From Oleiagrimonas sp963817755 (GTDB lineage: Bacteria; Pseudomonadota; Gammaproteobacteria; Xanthomonadales; Rhodanobacteraceae): a stretch of 64,000 bases of DNA. Below, piece after piece: positions 8,621 through 19,858 of this stretch (position 1 is the stretch's first letter; each line of letters starts with the position of its first letter). A model generated the notes under the pieces. It ran no database searches. It worked only from the letters and a program-made list of their open reading frames with translations, and was not told where the DNA came from. The DNA is taken from assembly GCA_963817755.1 (NCBI GenBank), contig CAWFPB010000003.1, positions 558,001 to 622,000 of the forward strand, read 5' to 3'. The position numbers and the translations under genes were made by a program.

Positions 8621-11389
8621 ATGTCCGACGTCACCATCAAGCAACTGGCCAAGGTCCTGGACATGTCTGTCGACAGGCTGCTGACGCAGCTTGACGAGGC
8701 AGGCATGAAGTTCTCCGACCCCGAACAGGTCATCAGCAACACCGAGAAGGTCAAGCTTCTCGGGTTTCTGCGTCGCACGCACGGCAAGGGCGAGGGCGAG
8801 GAAGCCGAGTCTTCCGGTCCTCGCCAGGTCACGTTGCGGCGACGCAAGGTCAGTGAACTGAAGGTCGCTTCCGGTAGCGGCCGAAGCGGTGCACGCGGCG
8901 GGGCGAAGACGGTCAACGTCGAGGTCCGCTCCAAGCGTACCTATGTCAAGCGCAGCGCCATTTCCGACGAAGCGGGCAGCGACGTCGAACGCGAGGACGC
9001 AGCACGCAAGCTCGAGGAATCGCGCCAGCAGCGCGAACTCGAGGAGCGCGAGCGCGCCGAGCAGGTCGAGCGCAAGCGCGAGGAAGCCGAAAGCAAGCGC
9101 CAGCAGGAGCTGGAGGAAGCCGAGCGCAAGAAGGCCGAGGAGGCTGCTGCGGCCAAGGCTGCTGCCGAGGAAGCCCAAGCGAGCCAGGCCAGCGAGGCCG
9201 CCGAAGCGGCGTCCGAATCCGAGGCGCCGGCCGTCGCGGCCGAGCCTGCCAAGGAGCCGGACGACACCGAGAAGAAGGTCAGCGAGGAAGGCTCCAAGGA
9301 AAAGGACGCCTGGTCCACGCCGGTCATGCCGCGGGTGCACGACCAGCCCAAGCGTCGCGAGCGCGTGCGCGAGGTTTCCCGCGAGGAGGCCATGGGTCGT
9401 CCCAAGCCGACCGCCAAGCCTGTCGTGGAAAAGAAGGCCAAGGACGAACGCGAGACGCGCGATGAGCGCGGCCGCAAGGGTGGCAAGAAATTCGGCAGCG
9501 GCAAGCTGCACCTGTCCGAAGCCGATCGTGCACGCCGCAGCAGCGGCCGCAAGCGCGGTCGTGGCGGCGATCGTCCGTCGATGTCGGGCAGTGGCGAGCA
9601 TGGCTTCTCCCGTCCCACCGCACCGGTGGTGCGAGAGGTGGCCGTGGGCGAGGCCAATGTGGTCAGCGAGCTGGCGCAGAAGATGGCCGTCAAGGGCTCG
9701 GAAGTGGTCAAGGCGCTGTTCAACATGGGCGTGATGGCCACCATCAACCAGGTGATCGACTATGACACCGCGGTCCTGGTGGTCGAGGAGCTGGGCCACA
9801 AGCCGGTGCAGGAAGAGGACAAGGGCGCCGAGGCCGCGCTTCTGGAGCAGGCCGCCAGCGCCGACGACCAGGGCGAGAAGCTGCCGCGTCCGCCTGTAGT
9901 GACCATCATGGGTCATGTCGATCACGGCAAGACGTCGCTGCTGGACTACATCCGCCGCACCAAGGTGCAGTCGGGCGAGGCCGGCGGCATCACCCAGCAC
10001 ATCGGCGCCTACCACGTGACCACCGACAAGGGCGTGATCACGTTCCTGGATACCCCGGGCCACGCGGCGTTCACTTCGATGCGCGCCCGCGGGGCCCAGT
10101 CCACCGACATCGTGATCCTGGTGGTGGCGGCCGACGACGGCGTCAAGCCGCAGACCGTCGAGGCGATCAAGCACGCCCGCGCAGCCCAGGTACCGGTGAT
10201 CGTGGCGGTCAACAAGATCGACAAGACCGAGGCCAATCTCGACAACGTCAAGCAGGGCCTGGTCGCCGAAGAGGTCGTGCCCGAGGATTGGGGCGGCGAC
10301 GTCCAGTTCGTGCCGGTGTCGGCCAAGACCGGCCAGGGCGTGGATGATCTGCTGGACGCTGTTTCACTGCAGGCGGAGGTCATGGAACTGGCCGCCGTTC
10401 AGGATGGCGCGGCCTCCGGCGTGGTCATCGAATCGCGCCTGGATCGTGGTCGTGGCCCGGTGGCCACGGTGCTGGTCCAGCGCGGTACGCTGAAGAAGAG
10501 CGACTACGTGGTGTGCGGTATCGAATACGGCCGCATGCGCGCATTGCTGGACGAGAACGGCCAGCAGGTCGACGAGGCCGGTCCCTCCATCCCTGTGCAG
10601 GTGCTGGGTCTTTCCGGCGTACCCGAAGCCGGCGATGATTTCGTGGTCGTGGCCGACGAGCGCCTGGCCAAGGAAGTGGCGACCGAACGCGAGCACCGTC
10701 GTCGCGAGACCCGCCTGGTCAGCAAGGCCAATCGACTCGAGGACATCATGGCGCAGATGGGCCAGAGCGAGGAGCAGCAGCAGCTGAACATCCTCATCAA
10801 GGCCGATGTGCAGGGTTCGGCCGAGGCGCTGCGCGAGTCGCTCAGCGAGATTGGCAACGAGATGGTCAAGGTCAACGTGGTGTCCTCCGGTGTCGGCGGC
10901 ATTACCGAGTCCGACGCCACGCTGGCTGCGGCATCCAAGGCGCTGGTGATCGGCTTCAACGTGCGTGCCGATGCCTCGGCGCGCAAGGTCATCGACACTT
11001 CCGGCCTGGACGTGCGCTACTTCTCGATCATCTACGACGTCATCGACCAGGTGACGCAGGCAGCCTCGGGCCTGCTCGGCAACGAGATCCGCGAGGACAT
11101 CATCGGCATCGCCGAGGTGCGCGACGTGTTCCGCAGCTCCAAGTTCGGTGCCATCGCCGGCTGCATGATTTCCGAGGGCGTGGTCAAGCGCAACAAGCCG
11201 ATCCGCGTGCTGCGCGACAACACCGTGATCTTCGAGGGCGAGCTGGAGTCGCTGCGTCGCTTCAAGGAGAACGTGGACGAAGTGAAGTCCGGCACCGAGT
11301 GCGGCATTGGCGTCAAGCAGTACAATGACATCAAGCCCGGCGACCAGATCGAGTGCTTCGAACGCGTCGAGGTGGCGCGGACGCTGTGA
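8621..11389 (+). CDS. infB: Translation initiation factor IF-2
   Basis: A 922-aa GTPase that delivers fMet-tRNA to the 30S subunit. The IF2 N-terminal domain occupies residues 1-50. A long highly charged Glu/Lys/Ala/Arg linker, probably helical, fills about 120-330. The GTPase domain has G1 GHVDHGKTS (about 430), G3 DTPGH (about 475) and G4 NKID (about 529), followed by domains II-IV ending near 922. The ATG is preceded by AAGGCGGAGTAAGAGAACG. It sits 132 nt after nusA; I see no internal promoter or terminator there. Internal starts giving shorter IF2 forms are possible but not shown. Confidence 0.97.
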   Translation: MSDVTIKQLAKVLDMSVDRLLTQLDEAGMKFSDPEQVISNTEKVKLLGFLRRTHGKGEGEEAESSGPRQVTLRRRKVSELKVASGSGRSGARGGAKTVNVEVRSKRTYVKRSAISDEAGSDVEREDAARKLEESRQQRELEERERAEQVERKREEAESKRQQELEEAERKKAEEAAAAKAAAEEAQASQASEAAEAASESEAPAVAAEPAKEPDDTEKKVSEEGSKEKDAWSTPVMPRVHDQPKRRERVREVSREEAMGRPKPTAKPVVEKKAKDERETRDERGRKGGKKFGSGKLHLSEADRARRSSGRKRGRGGDRPSMSGSGEHGFSRPTAPVVREVAVGEANVVSELAQKMAVKGSEVVKALFNMGVMATINQVIDYDTAVLVVEELGHKPVQEEDKGAEAALLEQAASADDQGEKLPRPPVVTIMGHVDHGKTSLLDYIRRTKVQSGEAGGITQHIGAYHVTTDKGVITFLDTPGHAAFTSMRARGAQSTDIVILVVAADDGVKPQTVEAIKHARAAQVPVIVAVNKIDKTEANLDNVKQGLVAEEVVPEDWGGDVQFVPVSAKTGQGVDDLLDAVSLQAEVMELAAVQDGAASGVVIESRLDRGRGPVATVLVQRGTLKKSDYVVCGIEYGRMRALLDENGQQVDEAGPSIPVQVLGLSGVPEAGDDFVVVADERLAKEVATEREHRRRETRLVSKANRLEDIMAQMGQSEEQQQLNILIKADVQGSAEALRESLSEIGNEMVKVNVVSSGVGGITESDATLAAASKALVIGFNVRADASARKVIDTSGLDVRYFSIIYDVIDQVTQAASGLLGNEIREDIIGIAEVRDVFRSSKFGAIAGCMISEGVVKRNKPIRVLRDNTVIFEGELESLRRFKENVDEVKSGTECGIGVKQYNDIKPGDQIECFERVEVARTL

Positions 11390-11395
11390 CAGCGT

Positions 11396-11535
11396 CGGGA
11401 TTCGGGAGACGGGATTCGGGATTCGCAAAGGCAGCCTTCGCTGCGGACGCACCCCAATCCTGATCCCGAAGTCCCAGCGAATTCGCACGATCCGTATCTT
11501 CCATCCCCAATCCCTTCACCCCGAATCCCGGCCCC
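11396..11535. repeat. Imperfect inverted GGGATTCGGG-type intergenic repeat
   Basis: Almost the whole 148-bp infB-rbfA gap. The left half has three direct copies of (C)GGGATTCGGG; the right half carries the reverse complement (CCCCAATCCC, CCCCGAATCCC). The element can therefore fold back on itself. Related GGGAATCGGGAATGG copies occur at 25076-25164. Such elements are frequent in xanthomonad intergenic DNA (background knowledge). Confidence 0.65.
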
Positions 11536-11537
11536 AC

Positions 11538-11897
11538 ATGCCCTCACGTGACTTCAAACGCAGCGACAGGATCTCCGGCATGTTGCGCCGCGAGGTCGGC
11601 ATGCTGGTTCATGCCGCGGTGCGCGACCACGGGCTTCCGTCGGTCAGCGTATCCGACGTCCAGGCCGGCAAGGACCTGGACCTGGCCACGGTGTGGGTCA
11701 CCACGCTGATGCCCGAACGTGCCGGCGAGGCCGTCAAGGCGCTCAATGACATGGCTGGCGAGTTCCGTCGCGAACTGGCTCGCACACTGCGCATTCGCCG
11801 CGTGCCCGAGCTGCGCTTCAAGTACGACGCCTCGGTGGAGCAGGGCGAACGCATCGAATCGCTGCTGCGCAAGGAAAAGGACGAAGGTCGGCTGTAA
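11538..11897 (+). CDS. rbfA: Ribosome-binding factor A
   Basis: A 119-aa single KH-domain 30S assembly factor. Residues DRISGMLRREVGMLV and the GKDLDLATVWVTTL strand match RbfA, as does the helix ELRFKYDASVEQGERIESLL near the C-terminus. The start ATG 11538 gives the standard RbfA N-terminus (MPSRDFKRSDR); no good Shine-Dalgarno is visible because the upstream DNA is the repeat element. The operon continues to truB 48 nt downstream. Confidence 0.95.
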   Translation: MPSRDFKRSDRISGMLRREVGMLVHAAVRDHGLPSVSVSDVQAGKDLDLATVWVTTLMPERAGEAVKALNDMAGEFRRELARTLRIRRVPELRFKYDASVEQGERIESLLRKEKDEGRL

Positions 11898-11945
11898 TCC
11901 GCCGCTCGTCCGACCCCGCAAGGGGATCTGCATTCGAGTTCCGAT

Positions 11946-12887
11946 ATGCCCGCACGCCCCCGTCGCCGCGAACGCCGATCCGTCCATGGCATCGTCCTGC
12001 TGGACAAGCCGCTGGGGCTGAGTTCGAACCAGGCGCTGCAGGTGGTGCGCGGCATCTTCAACGCCGCCAAGGCCGGGCATACCGGCAGCCTCGATCCGTT
12101 GGCCACCGGCCTGTTGCCGATCTGCCTGGGCGAGGCGACCAAGATCGCCGGTCTGCTGCTGGGGTCGTGCAAGGCCTACGAGGCCGAGTGCCTGCTTGGC
12201 GTGCGCACCAACACCGACGATGCCGAAGGCGAGGTCGTGGCCGAGCACGTGGTCCCGGAACTGGATGAAGCCACACTGGCATCGCACCTGAAAGCTTTCG
12301 TCGGCCGCATCCAGCAGGTGCCTCCGGCCTATTCGGCGCTCAAGCGCGACGGCGTGCCGATGTACGTGCGGGCGCGTCGCGGCGAGGATGTGAAGCTGGA
12401 CGCACGCGAGGTGGACATTCACGCCGTCGAGCTCCTGGGCTTCGACGGCCTGCGCCTGCGCTTGCGTGTCGAGTGCGGTTCGGGGACCTACATCCGCAGC
12501 CTGGCCCGCGACCTGGGCGAGCGCATCGGCTGTGGAGCCCACCTCTCCGCGCTGCGGCGGACCTGGGTCGAGCCCTTCCGGGCGCCGCGCATGTACACGC
12601 TCGACCAGCTGCGCGAGGCGGCCGGACTGGGCCCCGATCGTCTCGATGCCTGTCTGTTGCCACTCGAGGCGGGCCTGGCGAACATGCCGCGACTGGACCT
12701 GGACCGGGTGCATGCTGATGCACTGCAACATGGACGACCGGTGCAGCTGCAGCCTTCTCCGCACGCGGGTCTGTGCCGCGCGTACGGGTCCGACGGCCGC
12801 TTGCTGGCGCTGGTCGACGCGGAGCCGGACGGACGGGTTCGCGTCCGCCGCGGCTTCAATCTGCCCATTCCGGGTGGGCCCGAGTGA
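11946..12887 (+). CDS. truB: tRNA pseudouridine(55) synthase
   Basis: A 313-aa enzyme making pseudouridine 55 in the T loop of tRNAs. The catalytic motif HTGSLDPLATGLLPICLGEA places the nucleophile at Asp50. Further TruB motifs are KAYEAECLLGVRTNTDDAEG and the SCGTYIRSLARDLGE-like segment (here VECGSGTYIRSLARDLGE), then a C-terminal domain. Conserved operon position between rbfA and rpsO. The ribosome site is weak. Confidence 0.96.
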   Translation: MPARPRRRERRSVHGIVLLDKPLGLSSNQALQVVRGIFNAAKAGHTGSLDPLATGLLPICLGEATKIAGLLLGSCKAYEAECLLGVRTNTDDAEGEVVAEHVVPELDEATLASHLKAFVGRIQQVPPAYSALKRDGVPMYVRARRGEDVKLDAREVDIHAVELLGFDGLRLRLRVECGSGTYIRSLARDLGERIGCGAHLSALRRTWVEPFRAPRMYTLDQLREAAGLGPDRLDACLLPLEAGLANMPRLDLDRVHADALQHGRPVQLQPSPHAGLCRAYGSDGRLLALVDAEPDGRVRVRRGFNLPIPGGPE

Positions 12888-12905
12888 TCGGGTCGCGTTA
12901 AAGCC

Positions 12906-12935
12906 TTGTTGCAGCGCCCTCCGGGACATTACAAT
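12906..12935 (+). promoter_or_regulatory. Probable promoter of rpsO-pnp
   Basis: TTGTTG (12906-12911), an 18-bp spacer and TACAAT (12930-12935, five of six matches). It would give a leader of about 100 nt before rpsO containing an eight-T run, room for S15 autoregulation as known in other gammaproteobacteria. The -35 is weak. Confidence 0.55.
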
Positions 12936-13045
12936 ACGCGCTTGACCCGTGTTTTTTTTCATCTATTCGCGGGGTTTGCGCGGACGCATCGACCCGGTGC
13001 AGCCGCGCAAGCCTCGCGCACGCATATTTTTCGAGGAACAGCTTC

Positions 13046-13315
13046 ATGTCGCTCAACGCGGAACAGACCAGCAAGATCATTGCCGAGTACGGCCACGACG
13101 CCAAGGACACCGGTTCGCCGGAAGTCCAGGTGGCCCTGCTGTCGGCGCGCATCTCCCATCTCACCGAGCACTTCAAGTCGCACAAGCAGGACCACCACTC
13201 GCGTCGTGGCCTGCTCAAGCTGGTCAACCAGCGCAAGCGCCTGCTCGGCTATCTCAAGAAGCGCGACACCGCGCGTTATCAGAGCCTGATTGAACGCCTC
13301 GGCCTGCGCCGTTGA
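13046..13315 (+). CDS. rpsO: 30S ribosomal protein S15
   Basis: An 89-aa primary 16S rRNA-binding protein of the platform. It has the full S15 helical fold: TGSPEVQVALLSARISHLTE, HKQDHHSRRGLLKLVNQRKR and LLGYLKKRDTARYQSLIERL. Exactly the family length. The start is preceded by CGAGGAACAGCTTC. It is followed 21 nt later by pnp, the classical rpsO-pnp pair. A T-rich leader lies upstream. Confidence 0.98.
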   Translation: MSLNAEQTSKIIAEYGHDAKDTGSPEVQVALLSARISHLTEHFKSHKQDHHSRRGLLKLVNQRKRLLGYLKKRDTARYQSLIERLGLRR

Positions 13316-13336
13316 TACCAGGTCAAGGAGAATAAA

Positions 13337-15442
<2,106 letters not shown>

Positions 15443-15463
15443 GCCTGCTCTGCGGTTGAGACG

Positions 15464-15496
15464 AAAAGCCCGGCAATGCGTTGCCGGGCTTTTTTC
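15464..15496 (+). terminator. Intrinsic terminator after pnp
   Basis: AAAAGCCCGGCAA (15464-15476) pairs with TTGCCGGGCTTTT around TGCG; the stem runs into a six-T tract. It lies 22 nt after the pnp stop. The A-run on the left arm lets it work in either direction. Confidence 0.92.
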
Positions 15497-15573
15497 GTTC
15501 GGGCCCCCGGGCCGGCCGGCAGTGACATGACGCGGGTTCCACTACAGGCGATAATCGGATTTTCACTTCCGCC

Positions 15574-16599
15574 ATGACCATGCCAGAATCCGAATCCCAC
15601 GACAGCATCCGTGCCGTGCAGTGGCTGGGCGACCGACTGCGCCTGCTCGACCAGCGAGCATTGCCCGCAGAGGAACGCTGGATCGACTGCTCGAATGCCG
15701 GGGACGTGCGCAATGCCATTGCCGACCTCACGGTGCGCGGCGCACCGGCGATCGGCATTGCCGCGGCCTGGGGCGTGGTGCTGGCCGCACGCAGCGGGCA
15801 GGACCTTCCGGCGGTGTTGGCCGAATTACGTGCGTCGCGACCCACCGCGGTGAACCTGATGTGGGCCCTGGACCGCATGCGGCGGCGCATGGATGCCGGC
15901 GCCGATGCCGCGGCGCTGGAACGCGAGGCGCAGGCGATCCAGGACGAGGACCTGGCGGCCAATCGCCGCATGGGCGGACTGGGTGCGGCCCTGATCGAAC
16001 CCGGTTCCGGCGTGCTCACCCACTGCAACACCGGTTCGCTGGCCACCGCCGGCTACGGGACCGCACTGGGCGTCATCCGTGCAGGGGTGGAGCAGGGACG
16101 CATCGCGCGGGTGTTTGCCGGCGAAACCCGTCCGTGGTTGCAGGGGGCGCGCCTGACCATGTGGGAACTTCAACGCGACGGCATCCCGGCACAATTGATC
16201 GCCGATGCCGCGGCCGCCCATCTGATGCACAGCGGCCAGGTGCAGTGGGTCATCATCGGCGCCGACCGCATCGCCGCCAACGGGGACGTGGCCAACAAGA
16301 TCGGCAGTTATGCGCTGGCCATTGCCGCCCGGTATCACGGCGTGAAATGCATGGTGGTGGCGCCATCCTCGACGGTAGACATGCACACGGCCCGTGGCGA
16401 CGATATCGAAATCGAGATGCGCGATCCCGCCGAGCTGCTTTCAGTCGGCGGAGTACGCACGGTGGTCGAGGGTGCCGGTGCCTGGAATCCGGTCTTCGAC
16501 GTGACGCCGGGCGAGCTGATCGACGCCATCATCACCGAGCGTGGCGTGATCGAGCAGCCGGACGCGACGCGCATGCGCTCAGTATTCGGCGCCGCGTGA
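15574..16599 (+). CDS. mtnA: S-methyl-5-thioribose-1-phosphate isomerase
   Basis: A 341-aa enzyme of the methionine salvage pathway, converting methylthioribose-1-phosphate to methylthioribulose-1-phosphate. The eIF2B-like fold is clear. Catalytic Cys151 sits in LTHCNTGSLATAGYGTALG and Asp231 in IGADRIAANGDVANKIG, with ADLTVRGAPAIGIAAAWG near residue 60. No other mtn genes are adjacent. Its TGA (16597-16599) overlaps the GTG of the next gene. Confidence 0.95.
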   Translation: MTMPESESHDSIRAVQWLGDRLRLLDQRALPAEERWIDCSNAGDVRNAIADLTVRGAPAIGIAAAWGVVLAARSGQDLPAVLAELRASRPTAVNLMWALDRMRRRMDAGADAAALEREAQAIQDEDLAANRRMGGLGAALIEPGSGVLTHCNTGSLATAGYGTALGVIRAGVEQGRIARVFAGETRPWLQGARLTMWELQRDGIPAQLIADAAAAHLMHSGQVQWVIIGADRIAANGDVANKIGSYALAIAARYHGVKCMVVAPSSTVDMHTARGDDIEIEMRDPAELLSVGGVRTVVEGAGAWNPVFDVTPGELIDAIITERGVIEQPDATRMRSVFGAA

Positions 16600-17003
16600 G
16601 GCTGGCGCGCGAAGTCCTGCTGTTCGCGGTCGGGGGCGTGGTCGGCTTCCTGGTCGACGCGGGCATCGTCCAGTTCCTGGTGCGCGGAGCAGGGGTGAAT
16701 CCCTATGCAGCCCGTGTGCCCTCGTTCCTGGTTGCCGCAAGCGTGACTTGGGCCTGGAATCGATACCTCAGTTTCGCCCATCGGCGCGGTATCGACCGAC
16801 GCCGCGAATGGTTGCGCTGGATGAGCGTCATGAGCATCGGTGCGGTGCTCAACTATGGCATCTATGCCGTGCTGGTCGCCGTTTCCGCGACGGTGCAGCA
16901 CTGGCCGGCAGCCGGTGTGGCGGCCGGTTCGGCCGTGGCGGCATTCGTCAATTTCCTGGGGGCCCGCAACCTTGTTTTCACGGGTCACAAAAAGGTGTTG
17001 TAA
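16596..17003 (+). CDS. GtrA family membrane protein
   Basis: About 135 aa with four hydrophobic helices (about residues 5-25, 35-55, 75-98, 103-123). Typical GtrA features are the glycines in FAVGGVVGFLVDAGIVQFL, WAWNRYLSF after helix 2 and NFLGARNLVFTG at the end. GtrA proteins act with undecaprenyl-linked sugars in cell-surface glycosylation, but the substrate cannot be read here. I chose GTG 16596, overlapping the mtnA stop as GTGA, because the frame upstream runs through mtnA with no family similarity. Probably co-translated with mtnA. Confidence 0.85.
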   Translation: MRLAREVLLFAVGGVVGFLVDAGIVQFLVRGAGVNPYAARVPSFLVAASVTWAWNRYLSFAHRRGIDRRREWLRWMSVMSIGAVLNYGIYAVLVAVSATVQHWPAAGVAAGSAVAAFVNFLGARNLVFTGHKKVL

Positions 17004-17049
17004 GTATTTGAATCCAAAGGTCTATTCTGGGCGTTGAATACGGGCCTTG

Positions 17050-17058
17050 TGGTATACT
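17050..17058 (+). promoter_or_regulatory. Extended -10 promoter of gyrA
   Basis: TGGTATACT: an extended -10 (TGn) with hexamer TATACT at 17053-17058, 86 nt before gyrA. No good -35 at 17 bp; TTGAAT at 17034-17039 is too close. An extended -10 can work without one. Confidence 0.6.
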
Positions 17059-17143
17059 TGCCGGATCGTGGGTTGCCGGTTGCAGACAGCGGTTTTCGAG
17101 CCGTCCACCGGGCCCTTTTCGGATCGATCCAGGGAAGCAGTAC

Positions 17144-19792
17144 ATGGCAGAACTCGCCAAAGAAGTGATTCGCGTCAACATCGAAGACGAGATGCGGCAA
17201 AGCTATCTCGACTACGCGATGAGCGTGATCGTCGGCCGCGCCTTGCCCGACGCGCGCGACGGACTCAAGCCGGTGCATCGACGCGTCCTGTTCGCGATGA
17301 ACGAACTCGGCAACGCCTGGAACAAGTCCTACAAGAAGTCGGCCCGCGTGGTCGGCGACGTGATCGGTAAATACCATCCGCATGGCGACGCTTCGGTCTA
17401 CGATGCCATCGTGCGCATGGCACAACCGTTCTCCCTTCGCTACATGCTGGTCGACGGCCAGGGCAACTTCGGTTCGGTCGACGGCGACAGCGCCGCGGCC
17501 ATGCGTTACACCGAGGTACGCATGGCCAAGCTCACCCACGAGCTGCTGGCCGACATCGACAAGCAGACGGTGGACTTCGGACCCAACTACGACGAGTCCG
17601 AGAGCGAGCCGCTGGTCCTGCCCACGCGCGTGCCGAACCTGCTGGTCAATGGTTCGGCCGGTATCGCCGTGGGCATGGCGACGAACATTCCTCCGCACAA
17701 TCTCACCGAGACGATTGCCGCCACGATCGCCCTGATCGACGAGCCCTCGCTGGGCATCGACGAGCTGATGCAGTACATCCCGGGGCCGGATTTCCCGACC
17801 GGCGGCATCATCAATGGCGCCGCGGGCATCGTCCAGGCCTACAAGACCGGCCGCGGGCGCATCTACGTGCGTGCCCGCGCCGAGATCGAGACCGAGCCGA
17901 ACGGTCGCGAGACGATCATCGTCCACGAGCTTCCCTACCAGGTGAACAAGGCGCGGTTGATCGAGAAGATCGCCGAACTGGTCAAGGAAAAGAAGATCGA
18001 GGGCATCTCCGAACTGCGTGACGAGTCCGACAAGGACGGCATGCGCGTGGTCATCGAGATCCGCAAGGACGCCATGGGCGACGTGGTGCTGAACAACCTG
18101 TTCCAGCAGACCCAGCTGCAGGTCACCTTCGGCATCAACATGGTCGCGCTTTTGGACGGGCGTCCGCTGCTCCTGGACCTCAAGCAGGCGCTGGAGGCGT
18201 TCATCCGCCATCGCCGCGAGGTGGTCACCCGCCGCACCATCTTCGAGCTGCGCAAGGCGCGTGCCCGCGCCCATCTCCTGGAAGGCATGACGGTCGCGCT
18301 GGCGAACATCGACGAGATGATCGAACTGATCAAGACGTCGGAGTCGCCCCAGGTCGCGCGCGAGCGCATGCTGGCCCGGCGCTGGGAAGCCGGCATGGTT
18401 TCCTCGCTGTTGCAGGCGGCCGGTGCCGAGGCCTCGCGTCCCGAGGACATGGATCCTCGCGACGGAATGAAAGAGGACGGCTACCAGCTTTCCGACAAGC
18501 AGGCCCAGGAAATCCTGGCCATGCGCCTGCATCGCCTGACCGGCCTGGAGCAGGAAAAGCTCAGCGACGAGTACCGCCAGTTGCTGGAGGAAATCCGGGG
18601 GCTGATCGAGATCCTGGAGGATCCGGATCGCCTGCTGTCCGTGATCCGCGAGGAGCTGGAGGCGATCAAGGCCGACTACGGCGATGCGCGCCGCACCGAG
18701 ATCCAGCATTCGCAGGAAGATCTCGACGTGCTCGACCTGATTACGCCCGAGGACGTGGTGGTCACCCTCTCGCACACCGGCTACGTCAAGCGCCAGCCGG
18801 CCACCACCTACCGCGCCCAGAAGCGAGGCGGCAAGGGGCGCTCGGCCTCGGCGCTGAAGGACGAGGACTTCGTCGAGCAGCTGTGGGTGGTCAATACCCA
18901 CGATACCCTGCTGACCTTCACCAGCACCGGCCGCGTGTACTGGCTGAAGGTCTACCAGATTCCCGAATCCGGACCACAGGCCCGCGGCAAGCCCATCGTC
19001 AACCTTCTGCCGCTGGCCGAGGACGAGTATGTCCAGGCCGTGTTGCCGGTGCGCGAATACGAGGAAGGCCGCTTCGTGTTCTTCGCCACCCGCAACGGCA
19101 CGGTGAAGAAGACGCCTCTGACCGAGTTCGAGTACCAGTTGCAGAAGGGCAAGATCGCCATCAAGCTGGCCGAGGACGACGCCCTGGTCGGTGCCGAGCT
19201 GACCAACGGCGACCGCGACGTGATGCTGTTCGCCTCCAACGGCAAGACCGTGCGTTTTGCCGAGAACGAGGTCCGTTCCATGGGTCGGACCGCCGGCGGC
19301 GTACGCGGCATGCGCCTGACCGCGGATGCACGCGTGGTGTCGATGATCGTGGCGCGCGAGGGCGATATCCTGCTCGCCACCGAGCGCGGCTACGGCAAGC
19401 GCACCCCGCTGGAGGAGTTCCCGACCAAGGGGCGCGGCATCCAGGGCGTGATCGCCATCAAGTGCTCCGAGCGCAACGGTGAGCTGGTGTCCGCGGTACA
19501 GGTGACCGAGGACCACGAACTGATGCTGATCTCCAACCAGGGCACCCTGGTGCGTACGCGCGTGGCGGAAGTGTCCCAGCTGGGTCGCAACACGCAGGGC
19601 GTGACCCTGATCCGGCTGGCCGATGATGAGCATCTGGTCGGCGTGGTGCGCCTGGAGTCGGAGGAAGACGAGCCGTCGGAAGAGACGGAAGTGGAGGGCG
19701 CCGGCACCCGCGAGGAAACGACTGCACATCCGGAGGAAGCATCCAGGCCGGCGGCGGATGATGCCGATGGAGCTCAGCTGCAGGGCGACTGA
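17144..19792 (+). CDS. gyrA: DNA gyrase subunit A
   Basis: An 882-aa breakage-reunion subunit of gyrase. The topoisomerase IIA domain covers residues 1-510, with catalytic Tyr122 in AAMRYTEVRMAK. The C-terminal beta-pinwheel (about 530-840) contains the GyrA-box-like segment QKRGGKGRSASALKDEDF and ends in an acidic tail. The quinolone region numbers exactly as in E. coli and reads HGDASVYDAI: residue 83 is Ala rather than Ser, 84 is Ser and 87 is Asp. A clean terminator follows. Confidence 0.97.
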   Translation: MAELAKEVIRVNIEDEMRQSYLDYAMSVIVGRALPDARDGLKPVHRRVLFAMNELGNAWNKSYKKSARVVGDVIGKYHPHGDASVYDAIVRMAQPFSLRYMLVDGQGNFGSVDGDSAAAMRYTEVRMAKLTHELLADIDKQTVDFGPNYDESESEPLVLPTRVPNLLVNGSAGIAVGMATNIPPHNLTETIAATIALIDEPSLGIDELMQYIPGPDFPTGGIINGAAGIVQAYKTGRGRIYVRARAEIETEPNGRETIIVHELPYQVNKARLIEKIAELVKEKKIEGISELRDESDKDGMRVVIEIRKDAMGDVVLNNLFQQTQLQVTFGINMVALLDGRPLLLDLKQALEAFIRHRREVVTRRTIFELRKARARAHLLEGMTVALANIDEMIELIKTSESPQVARERMLARRWEAGMVSSLLQAAGAEASRPEDMDPRDGMKEDGYQLSDKQAQEILAMRLHRLTGLEQEKLSDEYRQLLEEIRGLIEILEDPDRLLSVIREELEAIKADYGDARRTEIQHSQEDLDVLDLITPEDVVVTLSHTGYVKRQPATTYRAQKRGGKGRSASALKDEDFVEQLWVVNTHDTLLTFTSTGRVYWLKVYQIPESGPQARGKPIVNLLPLAEDEYVQAVLPVREYEEGRFVFFATRNGTVKKTPLTEFEYQLQKGKIAIKLAEDDALVGAELTNGDRDVMLFASNGKTVRFAENEVRSMGRTAGGVRGMRLTADARVVSMIVAREGDILLATERGYGKRTPLEEFPTKGRGIQGVIAIKCSERNGELVSAVQVTEDHELMLISNQGTLVRTRVAEVSQLGRNTQGVTLIRLADDEHLVGVVRLESEEDEPSEETEVEGAGTREETTAHPEEASRPAADDADGAQLQGD

Positions 19793-19821
19793 CCGTTCGC
19801 GTGCCATCGCGGCCACAGGAA

Positions 19822-19850
19822 CGCCGGCGGGAACTCCCGCCGGCGTTTTT
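19822..19850 (+). terminator. Intrinsic terminator after gyrA
   Basis: CGCCGGCGGG (19822-19831) and CCCGCCGGCG (19836-19845) form a perfect 10-bp stem with a 4-nt loop, followed by TTTTT. It separates gyrA from the convergent peroxiredoxin gene. Confidence 0.93.
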
Positions 19851-19858
19851 CGTCCGGT

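Noticed and set aside
17220..17420. Ala83 of GyrA as acquired quinolone resistance
   Set aside because: The codon context (Ala83-Ser84) resembles a lineage-typical sequence rather than a single-base change; kept only as an observation on intrinsic sensitivity.
16985..19816. A 943-codon minus-strand open frame opposite gyrA
   Set aside because: Antisense shadow of gyrA with no similarity to any family.
19822..19850. GC-rich palindrome considered as a binding site
   Set aside because: Followed by TTTTT directly after gyrA; a plain terminator explains it.
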